A stretch of DNA of 38,557 bases from an uncultured Clostridia bacterium (GCA_944383925.1 CALWRM010000154.1:1-38557); one strand, 5' to 3'; counted from the first letter of the stretch, positions 23,136-31,699 are shown. Made by a program: numbers and translations. Notes: a model not told the origin generated them from the letters alone.

Positions 23136-24305
23136 ATGCTTTCCATTTTGATCAACGGAGCCCTGGGCAAGATGGGCCGCACGCTGGCGGCCTGCGCCGT
23201 GGAACAGGGCTTTGGCGTTTCCGCGGGCGTGGACCGCTACGCCGCCGGCGCCAAATGCAGCTTCCCCCTTTACGAACGCCTGTGCGATTGCCGCGAGCAG
23301 GCCGACGTGTTGGTGGACTTTTCCAGGCCGGACGCCCTGGAGGAGCTCCTTTCCTACGCCTTGGAGCGCCGCCTTCCCCTGGTGTTGGCCACCACCGGCT
23401 ACACGGCCGAGCAGGAGGCCCTGGTCCAGCAAGCCGCCAAGGAGCTGGCCATCTTCCGCACGGCCAACATGTCCCTGGGCGTCAACGTCCTGCTGGAGCT
23501 GGCCAGGCAGGCCGCCTCCGAGCTGCACGGCTTCGATATCGAAATCGTGGAAAAGCACCACAAGACCAAGGCGGACGCCCCCTCGGGCACGGCCCTGCTG
23601 TTGGCCGAGGGCCTCAAGCAGGGGCTGCCGGAGGAGCGCCAATACGTCTTCGGCCGCCAGGGCCTGTGCCCCCGGCAACCCCAGGAGATCGGCATCCATG
23701 CGGTGCGCGGCGGCAGCGTGGCCGGCGACCACGAGATCTTCTTCCTGGGCGAGGACGAGACCGTCACCCTCTCCCACTCCGCGGCCAGCCGGCGCATCTT
23801 CGCCAACGGCGCCCTCAAGGCCGCCGGGTACATCGTGAGCCAGAGGCCGGGGCTGTACAACATGCGCGACCTGCTGCTGCAAAACGCGGGCGTCACCCAC
23901 CTGCGCGCCGAACAGGGCCAGGCCTTGGTTACCCTGCCGGACGGCGGCCGCGGCGCCGCGGAGCTGTTCCGGGGCCTGGCCTCCCTGGACATCAACGTGG
24001 ACATGCTGGCCCAATCCGCCCGCGAGGAAAGCTTCTCCTTCACCCTGCGCGAGGAGGATCTCCCCCGGGCCAAGGAGCTGCTGGACGGCGCCAAGCTGGT
24101 GCTCGGCCTGGTGAAGCTCACGGTGCTCGGCCAGGGCATGGAGAAGCAGCGCGGCATCGCCGCCGGCGTGTTTTCCCAGCTGGCCCAGGTTCAGGCGCAT
24201 CCCCTGCTGGTCACCAGTTCCGAAACCCAAATCAGCCTGCTGCTTGGAGAGGAGGAGGCGCAGTTGGCCGCCGACGCGCTGCGGCGGCGCTACGGCCTGC
24301 GCTAG
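23136..24305 (+). CDS. dapB: 4-hydroxy-tetrahydrodipicolinate reductase fused to two ACT domains
   Basis: 389 aa, whereas DapB is normally 240-275. Residues 1-249 are a complete DapB: INGALGKMGR (NAD(P)-binding loop), VLVDFSRP, VLATTGYT, ANMSLGVNVLLELA, VEKHHKTKADAPSGTALL (catalytic His-His/Lys motif), RGGSVAGDHEIFF and the closing helix. Residues 250-389 match the regulatory ACT pair of aspartokinase: ACT1 with VTHLRAEQGQALVTLP, LASLDINVDMLAQS, FSFTLREEDLPRAKELL; ACT2 with VKLTVLGQGMEKQRGIAAGV, VTSSETQISLLLG and a final RRRYGL. The fold and order are those of lysine-binding aspartokinase ACT domains, so allosteric control of the reductase by lysine or a related amino acid is a reasonable inference. 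Start at 23136: the GAGGA site is 11 bases upstream; the GTG at 23127 is too close to it. Confidence 0.93.
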   Translation: MLSILINGALGKMGRTLAACAVEQGFGVSAGVDRYAAGAKCSFPLYERLCDCREQADVLVDFSRPDALEELLSYALERRLPLVLATTGYTAEQEALVQQAAKELAIFRTANMSLGVNVLLELARQAASELHGFDIEIVEKHHKTKADAPSGTALLLAEGLKQGLPEERQYVFGRQGLCPRQPQEIGIHAVRGGSVAGDHEIFFLGEDETVTLSHSAASRRIFANGALKAAGYIVSQRPGLYNMRDLLLQNAGVTHLRAEQGQALVTLPDGGRGAAELFRGLASLDINVDMLAQSAREESFSFTLREEDLPRAKELLDGAKLVLGLVKLTVLGQGMEKQRGIAAGVFSQLAQVQAHPLLVTSSETQISLLLGEEEAQLAADALRRRYGLR

Positions 24306-24314
24306 GGCAAGGAA

Positions 24315-25592
24315 ATGAAGATTGGGCAGCTGCGGGACGAGCGCTGTTCGCGCCTGGTGTTTTGGGCCGCCTGGGTCGCCTATGCCTGCACCTACATCGG
24401 CCGCATCAACTACTCCGCCGCGCTGGCCGGTATGGTCAGCGCCCAGCTGTTTACCAAGGCCGAGGCCAGCGTGATCGGCACGGTGTTCTTCTTCTGCTAC
24501 GGCGCCGGCCAGCTGGTCAACGGCTTTTTGGGGGACCGGCTTTCGCCCTTCCCCATGCTCTTCACGGGCCTGACCGTCAGCGCCTGCATGAACGCCCTGA
24601 TGTGCTGGATGCCCTCGGCCCTTTGGCTCTCCGTGGTCTGGGGGCTCAACGGCCTGGCCCAATCCATGATTTGGTCGCCCATCGTCCGGATCCTCTCCAC
24701 GGTGCTGGCGCCCTCCCAGCAGCGCAAGGCTTGCCTGAACATCGCCTCCACCACGCCTGTGGGCACGGTGGCCGCCTACGCGCTCTCCATGCTGATGCTG
24801 CGCTTCTTCTCCTGGAGGGCCGTGTTCCTGGCGGCCGGGCTCTGCATGCTGCCGGCGGTGGGGCTGTGGATCTACGCCTGGCGGCGCTACGCCGGCCAGG
24901 AAACCGTCCCGCCGGCATCGCCCGCGCCCCTGCGGCCGTCCGCAGGCGGAGGAAAGGGCCTTTGGCCCCTGCTGCTGGCCTCCGGCGCGGCGCTGCTGGT
25001 GCTGCCGACCCTGTTGCACGGCATGCTCAAGGACGTCATCACCACCTGGGTGCCCACCATGATCACGGAAAGCTACGGGGTTTCGCCCTCCTTCTCGCTG
25101 GGGCTGACGCTGGTGTTGCCCATCGTCAACCTGTCCGGCGCCGTCGGGGCCACCTGGCTTTGCCACAGGCATTGCGGCGGCAACGAGGTGAAGGCGGCCG
25201 CCTGGTGCATGGTGGCCATCCTCCCGCTGTTGGGCTGCCTGTGCTTCATCGGCCGGGTGCCCATCTACCTGGCGGTGCTGCTGCTGGCCCTTTGCACCTC
25301 GCTGCTGCTGGGCTTTAACCACATGCTCATCACGCTGGTGCCGGTGCGCTTCGGGCCCTATGGCAAGACCTCCACCGTCTCCGGAACGCTCAACTCCACC
25401 ATCTACATCGGCTGTTCGCTCTCCAACTACGTCTTCGGCCTGGTGGCCGACCGCGGCGGCTGGACGGTGACGGTGTTCTGCTGGCTGCTGATCGCGGCGC
25501 TGACCCTGTTTCTCTGCCTGGTGGCCCTGCGCCCCTGGGGCAGGTTCTGCCAGGAACGGCCGGACCGCGCACAGGCCCTCGCGGGAAGATAG
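24315..25592 (+). CDS. MFS transporter, organophosphate:phosphate antiporter-like
   Basis: 425 aa with 12 predicted helices and a cytoplasmic loop in the middle. The N-terminal helix ends CTYIGRINYSAALAGM, like the RMNLS/RxNYS element of the GlpT/UhpT (OPA) group, followed by GAGQLVNGFLGDRLSP (the MFS motif A region, here GDRLSP). The central loop (VPPASPAPLRPSAGGGKG) separates the two six-helix halves; the second half has the GFNHMLITLVPVRFGPYGKT segment typical of these carriers (read in pieces). It begins 9 bases after dapB and shares its promoter and riboswitch. Substrate unknown: OPA carriers move sugar phosphates, but the setting suggests an amino acid or pathway product. ATG at 24315 after AAGG. 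Confidence 0.88.
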   Translation: MKIGQLRDERCSRLVFWAAWVAYACTYIGRINYSAALAGMVSAQLFTKAEASVIGTVFFFCYGAGQLVNGFLGDRLSPFPMLFTGLTVSACMNALMCWMPSALWLSVVWGLNGLAQSMIWSPIVRILSTVLAPSQQRKACLNIASTTPVGTVAAYALSMLMLRFFSWRAVFLAAGLCMLPAVGLWIYAWRRYAGQETVPPASPAPLRPSAGGGKGLWPLLLASGAALLVLPTLLHGMLKDVITTWVPTMITESYGVSPSFSLGLTLVLPIVNLSGAVGATWLCHRHCGGNEVKAAAWCMVAILPLLGCLCFIGRVPIYLAVLLLALCTSLLLGFNHMLITLVPVRFGPYGKTSTVSGTLNSTIYIGCSLSNYVFGLVADRGGWTVTVFCWLLIAALTLFLCLVALRPWGRFCQERPDRAQALAGR

Positions 25593-25615
25593 GCGCCGAT
25601 TCCTTCCCGGCGCAA

Positions 25616-25659
25616 AAGCGCCCCCCCCCCGAACCCATCCTAGGCTCGAGGGGGCGCTT
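25616..25659 (+). terminator. Terminator after the dap operon
   Basis: AAGCGCCCCC (25616-25625) with GGGGGCGCTT (25650-25659), then CCTTTCC. The left arm extends into a run of ten C (25621-25630). Nearly identical in arms and part of the loop to the hairpin at 25761-25801. Confidence 0.75.
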
Positions 25660-25760
25660 CCTTTCCGCTGTTCGCAGGCCCTACCTGGCCGCCGCCGACT
25701 TTGGGAAGCGCGTCTGCCGGGCCTCCTTGCAAGCGGCGCGGGCTCCCCTGCCCCACGCAA

Positions 25761-25801
25761 AAGCGCCCCCCGAACCCGTCTTTGGGCTCGAGGGGGCGCT
25801 T
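25761..25801 (-). terminator. Terminator after the solute-binding protein gene
   Basis: AAGCGCCCCC with GGGGGCGCTT and the loop containing GAACCC...GGGCTCGA, closed on the minus strand by a TTTTGCG tail. It lies 16 bases after the stop of the lipoprotein gene and copies the hairpin at 25616-25659. Confidence 0.75.
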
Positions 25802-25816
25802 GTTCTTCTTCCCGGC

Positions 25817-27619
25817 TTAGCCTTGACCGTCGGAGCCGAAGCTCCAGTTTTCAATGCCCCGGTAGCCATCCCCCAGCCGCGCGGTTCCGGAGGCGTTCAG
25901 GTCCGGCGCGGTGACGCGGGTGGCGCAGCGCATGCAGAGGGTGAACACGGGCAGGTCCTGCTGAATCTGGGCGTAGAGCCTTTGGGCCGCAACCTGGTAT
26001 GCCTCCTGGCTTTCGGCGCTCAGCAGGGCGTTTAGGTCGGCGTCCATAGTGGCGCTGCGGTAGCCCATAAGGTTGTTTTCGCCCTCGGAGCCCAGCAGGG
26101 GTTGCAGGTTCGCCGAGCTGCCAAGCTGGTATCCCAGCAGGGCCAAATCGTATTCCTTGGCCTGCATCCTTTCCAACAACTCCTCAAAGGGCAGGCTTTC
26201 GATCTCCAGCTCGATGCCCGCCGCGCGGAACTGGGATTGCAGGCAGAGGGCCACGTCCGTCCCCTCGGCGCTGTTGTCCGAGGCGGCCAACAGGGTCAGG
26301 CTGAGGTGCTGGCTGTCCTCCTCCTGCTGCAGGGCGTCGCCCAGCAGGTCCTCCAGGGTGACGCCCTCGTCCTCGTCCTCCTCCTCGTCCGCCTCCGGAG
26401 TGGGGCTGGGCGTGGGGGTGGGCGTCGAGCTGGGGCTGGGCGTGGGGCTGGCCTCGGCCTCCCCGGCCTCCGGCGAGGCGGAAGGGTCCGGCGTGGGGCT
26501 GGGCGTGGGGGTGGGCGCCACATAGTTGGCCGTCCTTTCCACCAGGCCGTCGCCGTCCAGGTCCTCAAAGCCCATCTGCTCCAACAGGGCCGCGGCGGTG
26601 TCCAGGTCCTGCTCGCCGGCGATCACCTGCTCGGATAGGAAGCTATCCGGCCAGACGGGCACCTCCGCGGCCACGCCGTGGCCCTGGAAGGCGCTGGTGA
26701 TGATCTCCCTGCGGTCCAGCAGGTAGGCGATGGCCTGGCGCAGGCGCAGGTCGGACAGGGCGCCCTCCAGGTTGGGCAGCAACAGCTCCACGCGGCCGGT
26801 GAGGTAATCCTGGGTGCCCACGCGGCTGTAGGCATACAGGGACGAGGCCATGGTCAGCTCCACCAGCGCCACGTCCAGCTCGCCCTCCTGCACCTGTTCC
26901 ACCGTGGGGTCCTCTTGCTGGCCGGTGGCCTGCAGGCTGGCGATGGCGGGGGCCTTTCGCCACCAGTTGCCGCTGGAAACCAGCTTCAGCTCCACGCCCA
27001 TGAGGTAGCTTTCCACCTTATAGGGGCCCGTGCCGATGGCCAAGCCGTCCTGCTCCGGATACCGGACCACGGGAAAGCAGAGGGAATAGAGCGCCTCGTA
27101 GCCGTAGGGGGTTTCCACCAGCAGGGTCTGGTTGTCCTGGGCGCTCATGGAGGTGATCACCTGGAGGCACCCGGCATAGGGCCCGGACTCGCCGGCCTGC
27201 TTCAGGGCCTCGAAGGCGTTGACCACGTCCTGGGCGGACAGCAGGGTTCCGTCGTGAAACTCCACGCCGCTGCGCAGGGTGAACGTCCAGCCCGTCTGCG
27301 TCTTTTCCATGGTCTCGGCCAGCCAGGGCTCCGGCTGGCCCTGGTCGCCCAGGCGCAGCAACCCTTCAAACACCAGGGAAAACAGCTCCTGCATGTCCGC
27401 GGAGCCGTTCGTCAGCGGGTCGAAGGCGCCGGAATCCGCCGGCATGGCCAGACGCAGGCCCTCCTCGTCGCTGCGGGCCGCCTGGGCCTGGGGGGTGGGG
27501 GTGGGGTTGGTGCTGAGCATGGACCAATCGAAGCCGCCCGAGGCGCTACAGCCCGTCAGACTCCAGAGCAGCGTCGCCGCAGCCAAGCACGTCGCCATAC
27601 GCTTGCCGATATTCTTCAT
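25817..27619 (-). CDS. ABC transporter solute-binding lipoprotein, family 5
   Basis: 600 aa. The signal peptide (MKNIGKRMATCLAAATLLWS) ends in lipobox LTGC, then a Pro-Thr linker. The SBP_bac_5 core follows: DPLTNGSADMQELFSLVFEG, WTFTLRSGVEFHDGTLLSAQ, GTGPYKVESY, LRQAIAYLLDRREII and, near the C-terminus, LDGDGLVERTANY. Unusual is an insertion of about 80 residues (about 370-450) made of Pro-Thr-Pro-Ser repeats and an acidic Asp/Glu run (EEDEDEGVTLED), splitting the core. The second half resumes at LTLLAASDNSAEGTDVALCL. Typical members bind oligopeptides or nickel; no permease or ATPase gene is beside it. The start overlaps the transglycosylase gene by 74 bases, chosen because MKNIGKR carries the n-region. 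Confidence 0.9.
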   Translation of the reverse strand: MKNIGKRMATCLAAATLLWSLTGCSASGGFDWSMLSTNPTPTPQAQAARSDEEGLRLAMPADSGAFDPLTNGSADMQELFSLVFEGLLRLGDQGQPEPWLAETMEKTQTGWTFTLRSGVEFHDGTLLSAQDVVNAFEALKQAGESGPYAGCLQVITSMSAQDNQTLLVETPYGYEALYSLCFPVVRYPEQDGLAIGTGPYKVESYLMGVELKLVSSGNWWRKAPAIASLQATGQQEDPTVEQVQEGELDVALVELTMASSLYAYSRVGTQDYLTGRVELLLPNLEGALSDLRLRQAIAYLLDRREIITSAFQGHGVAAEVPVWPDSFLSEQVIAGEQDLDTAAALLEQMGFEDLDGDGLVERTANYVAPTPTPSPTPDPSASPEAGEAEASPTPSPSSTPTPTPSPTPEADEEEDEDEGVTLEDLLGDALQQEEDSQHLSLTLLAASDNSAEGTDVALCLQSQFRAAGIELEIESLPFEELLERMQAKEYDLALLGYQLGSSANLQPLLGSEGENNLMGYRSATMDADLNALLSAESQEAYQVAAQRLYAQIQQDLPVFTLCMRCATRVTAPDLNASGTARLGDGYRGIENWSFGSDGQG

Positions 27620-28250
27620 ACATCCTCATGACCTTTGCCGCGTATTCCTTGACGTCCTGACCCGGGATCTGGTCCAGGGTCTTGCCGTCCGCGGAAAGGG
27701 TTTCGTCCTTCAGCCACTCGTCCACCTGCCCCTGGCCCGCGATGTAGGCCGTGAGCGCCTCCTGGTGCTGGCCGTCGTAGCGGTCCAGCAGGAAGCGCAG
27801 GTACCAGCAGCCCATGCGCAGGTTGGTGGACGGATCCAACAGCATTTCGGGCGTGTAGTCCTCGATCCCCAGCTTGCCGGCCAGCCAGCGGCCGGTTTCC
27901 GGCATGATCTGGGTCAGGCCAACGGCGCCCACATCGCTCACCGCGTCCGCCTGGAAGCTGGACTCGCAGTAGACAAGGCCCGCCACCAGGCAGGGGTCCA
28001 GGGAGAACTCCTCCGCGGCCGCGCGCAGCTCCTCCACATAGTCCAAGGGGTAGATCTGCTCCTGGCGGAAGGGCGCGTACACGAAGGCCCAAACCAGGGC
28101 CACGGCCACCAGCAACAGCGCCGCGCCGCCGGCCAGCCACCAGGCCGCCGCGCGCCTTCTGCCGCGGCGGCGAACCGGCCTCGCGGGCCGTCTCGGCGGT
28201 TCGGGCCGGCGCCCGGCCTGGGCGCCCGGCCTCTGTCTTCCTGCGGTCAT
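27546..28250 (-). CDS. Membrane-anchored lytic transglycosylase (SLT/GH23)
   Basis: 234 aa: an Arg/Pro-rich cytoplasmic tail (residues 1-35), one membrane helix (WWLAGGAALLLVAVALVWAF, about 37-56) and an extracellular SLT domain. The catalytic Glu is residue 96 in VYCESSFQADAVS, with GAVGLTQIMPETGRWLAGKL after it (the GLMQIMP motif) and TNLRMGCWYLRFLL, YNxGxG-type region AYIAGQGQVDEWL. It cleaves the glycan between MurNAc and GlcNAc, forming 1,6-anhydroMurNAc. ATG at 28250 overlaps the coaE stop as ATGA; GGGAGGAGGT lies upstream in the coaE reading frame. Order polA-coaE-SLT is common in Clostridia. Confidence 0.94.
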   Translation of the reverse strand: MTAGRQRPGAQAGRRPEPPRRPARPVRRRGRRRAAAWWLAGGAALLLVAVALVWAFVYAPFRQEQIYPLDYVEELRAAAEEFSLDPCLVAGLVYCESSFQADAVSDVGAVGLTQIMPETGRWLAGKLGIEDYTPEMLLDPSTNLRMGCWYLRFLLDRYDGQHQEALTAYIAGQGQVDEWLKDETLSADGKTLDQIPGQDVKEYAAKVMRMYEEYRQAYGDVLGCGDAALESDGL

Positions 28251-28843
28251 GGGCGGTTGACCTCCTCCCATAGGGCGGTCAGGCGCTCGTACAGGGCCTG
28301 CAAGGGCAGGTCCGTGTCGATCACCAGGTCCGCGCGGGCGCGCTTTTGCTCCAGGGGCATCTGGCTATGGATGCGCGCGAGGGCCTCCTCCCGGGTATAG
28401 CCGTCCCTGGCCATGAGCCTTTGCAGCTGCACCTCGGCCGGAACGGCCACCAGCCACACCTCGTCCGCCAGGGTTTCCATGCCGCTTTCATACAGCAGGG
28501 GAACGTCCAGCACGGCCACGCGTTCTCCCTGTAAACGAAGGCGCCGGAGCTGGCGTTCCATCTCCGCCCGCACCAGGGGATGCACGATGGCGTTGAGGCG
28601 GCCGCGCGCCTCTCCGTCCCCGAAGACGAGCGCGCCCAGGGCCCGCCGGTTCAGCGCGCCGTCCTGTTGGAACACCCCCTGGCCGAAGGCCTGGCGGATG
28701 GCGGGCAGCGCCGCCCCGCCCGGGGCGGTGAGGGTTCTGGAGATGGCGTCGGCGTCGATGCACGCAGCCCCCAGCGCCTTGAGATGGTTCAGCACCGTGG
28801 TCTTTCCGCTGGCAATGCCGCCGGTGATGGCGATCACGCGCAC
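28247..28843 (-). CDS. coaE: Dephospho-CoA kinase
   Basis: 198 aa. Final step of CoA synthesis: ATP phosphorylates the 3'-OH of the ribose. P-loop GGIASGKTT (residues 8-16), CIDADAISRTLTAPG (Asp and Ala of the acceptor pocket), GALNRRALGALVFGD, IVHPLVRAEMERQL, VLDVPLLYESGMET (Walker-B-like Asp, LxE), and the lid RLMARDGYTREEALARIHSQM all fit. Normal length. It starts 27 bases after the polA stop and overlaps the transglycosylase gene by 4 bases. Confidence 0.97.
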   Translation of the reverse strand: MRVIAITGGIASGKTTVLNHLKALGAACIDADAISRTLTAPGGAALPAIRQAFGQGVFQQDGALNRRALGALVFGDGEARGRLNAIVHPLVRAEMERQLRRLRLQGERVAVLDVPLLYESGMETLADEVWLVAVPAEVQLQRLMARDGYTREEALARIHSQMPLEQKRARADLVIDTDLPLQALYERLTALWEEVNRP

Positions 28844-28870
28844 GGGCTTCTCCCCCTTTCTCGATGGGTC

Positions 28871-31411
28871 CTATTTGGTCTCGTACCAACTGGCGCCGCT
28901 CTTAACGTCGGCCACCAGGGGCGCGTCCAGGGGATAGGCGCCCTCCATCTCCCGCTTGAGCAGGCGCTCCACGGCCTGCGCCTCCTCGGCGGGGGCGTCC
29001 ACGATCAGCTCGTCGTGCACCTGCAGGATGAGCTTTGCCCTCAACCCTTCCTCCTGCAGGGCGCGGTGCACCCGCACCATGGCCACCTTGATGATGTCCG
29101 CGGCGCTGCCCTGCACGGGGGTGTTCATGGCCGCCCGCTCCCCAAAGGAGCGGGTGTTGTAGTTGGAGGAGCGCAGCTCGGGGATGGCCCGGCGCCGTCC
29201 CAGCAGGGTGGCCACATAGCCCTGCTCCTTGGCGGTCTTGACGCAGCGGTCCATGAAGTCGCGCACGGCCGGATACTGGGCGAAGTAGCGCTCGATGAAG
29301 TCCGCGGCTTCCCGGCGGGATATGCCGATGTTCTTGGCCAGTCCAAAGTCGCTGATGCCGTAGACGATGCCGAAGTTGACGGCCTTGGCGCTGGAGCGCA
29401 TGGCGGGGCTGACCTGGTCCAGCGCCACGCCATACACCTTGGCGGCGGTTTGGGCATGGATGTCCTGGCCCTGGCGGAAGGCCCGGATCATGTTCTCCTC
29501 CCCGGCCATGTGCGCCAGCACGCGCAGCTCGATCTGGGAATAGTCCGCGTCCACCAGCAGGCGGCCGGGCTGTCTTGGCACGAAGACCTTGCGGATCTCC
29601 CTGCCAAGCTCGGTGCGCACGGGGATGTTTTGCAGGTTGGGCTCGGCGGAGGAGATGCGGCCGGTGACGGTGACGGTCTGGTTCAGGGTGGTATGGACGA
29701 TGCCTTCCTGGTCGGAAAGCTTGAGCAGGCCGTCGATATAGGTGGATTTGAGCTTGGACAAGGTCCTAAACTGCAACACCAGGGGCACCACGGGGTGCAT
29801 CTCCTGAATGGCCTCCAGCACCTCGGCGTCCGTGGAGTAGCCGCTCTTGGTTTTCTTGGAGCTGGGCAGGCCCAGGGTTTCGAACAGCAGCTCGCCCAGC
29901 TGTTTGGGCGAGTTGAGGTTGAAGCTCTGGCCGCAGGCCTCGTAGGCCTCCGCCTGCAGGCGGGCGATGGCCTCGCCGAAGTCCTTTTGCAGCTGGAGCA
30001 AGGTTGGGCGGTCCACCTTGAAGCCCTCCTGCTCCATCTCGAACAACACCTTGGAAAGGGGCTGCTCCACCTGATGGAAGAGCTCCCACATGCCAAGCTC
30101 CCGCAGCCTCTCCTCAAGGCGGCGGCAGAGGGCGCAAAAGGCCGCGCCGCTCAGGCCCTTGCCCTCCTGCGACAGCAGGGAAGCGGCCGTGGGCGATCCG
30201 CCCGGCTCCAGCAGATACTGGGCCAGGGCCGCGTCGAAACAGGCGCCGCCCAGGTCGATGCCGAGCCTTTTGAGCCGGGTGCGCAGGGACTTGGCGTCGA
30301 AGAGGCGCTTTTCTCCTCCGCCCTGGAACAGGGCGGAGAGGGCTTGCAGCAGCTCCTGGACGTCCAGGCCCGGGTTGAGCAGGTCGCCCTGGAGCCGTAT
30401 GCGCAGATCCGGGCCTCCCTCCAGGCCCAGGTAGGCGAAGTCGCCGTCCACAAAGAAGCCAAAGCCATCGTCCTGGCGCTCCTTGGCCAATTGGCGCAGG
30501 GCCTGCAGGTCCGCCACGTCCTCCGGCTGGGCCAGGTCCGGCTCCATCTGGGCGGGCTGGGGGAGCCTTTCCAGGAGGGAGCCGAACTCCAGGCGGCGGA
30601 ACACCGGCCTTGCCGCCTCCAGGGGCGGCAAGCGCAGCTGGTCCAGGCCGATCTGCAAGGGGGCGTCCCGCCGAATCACCGCCAGCTGGCGGCTCATCCT
30701 GGCCTGTTCCACGCCGGCGCGCAGCTTCTCGCCCAGCTTGCCCTTGACCTGGTCCGCATGGGCGAGGGTTTCCTCCAGGCTTCCGTACTCGCCCAGGAGC
30801 TTAAGGGCCGTCTTTTCCCCGATGCCGGCGATGCCGGGGATGTTGTCGGAGCTATCGCCCATCAGGCCCTTGAGGTCCGGCACCTGCCAGGGGGCAAGGC
30901 CATACCGCTCCCGCAGGGCCGCCTCGTCCAGCTTTTCGGTTTCGGAAATGCCCTTCTTGGTGAACCAAACCTGGGTGTTGCCGCCGATCAGCTGGAAGGA
31001 ATCCCTGTCCCCCGTGACGATGACGGTGGCCAAGCCCCTCTCCTCCGCCTGGGCCGACAGGGTGCCGATGATGTCGTCGGCCTCAAAACCCGGCGCCTCG
31101 GTCCAGGCCACGCCCATCTCCCCCAAGGCCTGGCGCAGCAGGCCCAGCTGGGGCCGCAGCTCCTCGGGCATGGGCTTTCTGGTGCCCTTGTAGGCGGCGT
31201 AGGCCTCGTGGCGAAAGGTGGGCGCGTGGGCGTCCAGAGCCACGCAAAGATGGCTGGGTTCCGCCTCCTTAACCACCTTGAGCAGCATGCTGAAAAAGCC
31301 GAACACCGCGTTGGTGTATTCGCCCTGGCTGTTGGTCAGCGCGGGCAGCGCGTAAAAGGCGCGATGCATCAGCGAATAGCCGTCGATCAAAACCAGGCGG
31401 TCCTGAACCAT
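28871..31411 (-). CDS. polA: DNA polymerase I, without active proofreading site
   Basis: 846 aa. Residues 1-290: 5'-nuclease (LIDGYSLMHRAFYALPAL, PTFRHEAYAAYKGTRKPMPE, GFEADDIIGTL, VTGDRDSFQLI, KGLMGDSSDNIPGIAGIGEK). Residues about 300-460: 3'-5' exonuclease-like domain in which the first metal-binding DxE is lost (FGFFVDGDFAYLGLEG), as in Taq and Bst enzymes, while the FDAALAQYLLEP region remains. Residues about 465-846: polymerase with motif A DADYSQIELRVLAHMAGE, motif B RSSAKAVNFGIVYGISDFG and motif C LQVHDELIVD. It fills gaps in repair and removes RNA primers. Start at 31411 from GGGAGG 9 bases upstream and homology. Confidence 0.98.
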   Translation of the reverse strand: MVQDRLVLIDGYSLMHRAFYALPALTNSQGEYTNAVFGFFSMLLKVVKEAEPSHLCVALDAHAPTFRHEAYAAYKGTRKPMPEELRPQLGLLRQALGEMGVAWTEAPGFEADDIIGTLSAQAEERGLATVIVTGDRDSFQLIGGNTQVWFTKKGISETEKLDEAALRERYGLAPWQVPDLKGLMGDSSDNIPGIAGIGEKTALKLLGEYGSLEETLAHADQVKGKLGEKLRAGVEQARMSRQLAVIRRDAPLQIGLDQLRLPPLEAARPVFRRLEFGSLLERLPQPAQMEPDLAQPEDVADLQALRQLAKERQDDGFGFFVDGDFAYLGLEGGPDLRIRLQGDLLNPGLDVQELLQALSALFQGGGEKRLFDAKSLRTRLKRLGIDLGGACFDAALAQYLLEPGGSPTAASLLSQEGKGLSGAAFCALCRRLEERLRELGMWELFHQVEQPLSKVLFEMEQEGFKVDRPTLLQLQKDFGEAIARLQAEAYEACGQSFNLNSPKQLGELLFETLGLPSSKKTKSGYSTDAEVLEAIQEMHPVVPLVLQFRTLSKLKSTYIDGLLKLSDQEGIVHTTLNQTVTVTGRISSAEPNLQNIPVRTELGREIRKVFVPRQPGRLLVDADYSQIELRVLAHMAGEENMIRAFRQGQDIHAQTAAKVYGVALDQVSPAMRSSAKAVNFGIVYGISDFGLAKNIGISRREAADFIERYFAQYPAVRDFMDRCVKTAKEQGYVATLLGRRRAIPELRSSNYNTRSFGERAAMNTPVQGSAADIIKVAMVRVHRALQEEGLRAKLILQVHDELIVDAPAEEAQAVERLLKREMEGAYPLDAPLVADVKSGASWYETK

Positions 31412-31449
31412 ACAACGTCCCTCCCCAGCCAATTTGCCGTACCATTCCT

Positions 31450-31458
31450 ATTGTAGCA
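31450..31458 (-). promoter_or_regulatory. Extended -10 promoter of polA
   Basis: TGC-TACAAT on the minus strand, 39 bases before the polA start. No good -35 box at the standard distance, so it is a tentative extended -10 promoter. Confidence 0.5.
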
Positions 31459-31519
31459 CATTCACGCCGTCTCCACAGCCCCAACGCAAATTCTTTTTGG
31501 TTGAAATTGCGCAAACCCC

Positions 31520-31548
31520 TTGACAAGCCTTGGCGTTTGCTTTATTAT
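31520..31548 (+). promoter_or_regulatory. Promoter of the tRNA-Met pair
   Basis: TTGACA, a 17-bp spacer and TATTAT, 31 bases before the first tRNA. Confidence 0.88.
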
Positions 31549-31579
31549 AGGTGTTGCCGTTTTGAACGGCCTTTCACGT

Positions 31580-31657
<78 letters not shown>

Positions 31658-31699
31658 CAAAAATGCGCGGATTGTTCAGCCAATTCGCGCATTGCATAT

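Noticed and set aside
22269-25760. 1163-aa minus-strand open frame
   Set aside because: It is antisense to dapA, dapB and the MFS gene; its His/Gln/Gly-rich composition is the usual mirror of GC-rich codons.
28580-31456. 958-aa plus-strand open frame
   Set aside because: Antisense to polA and coaE; same mirror composition and no signals.
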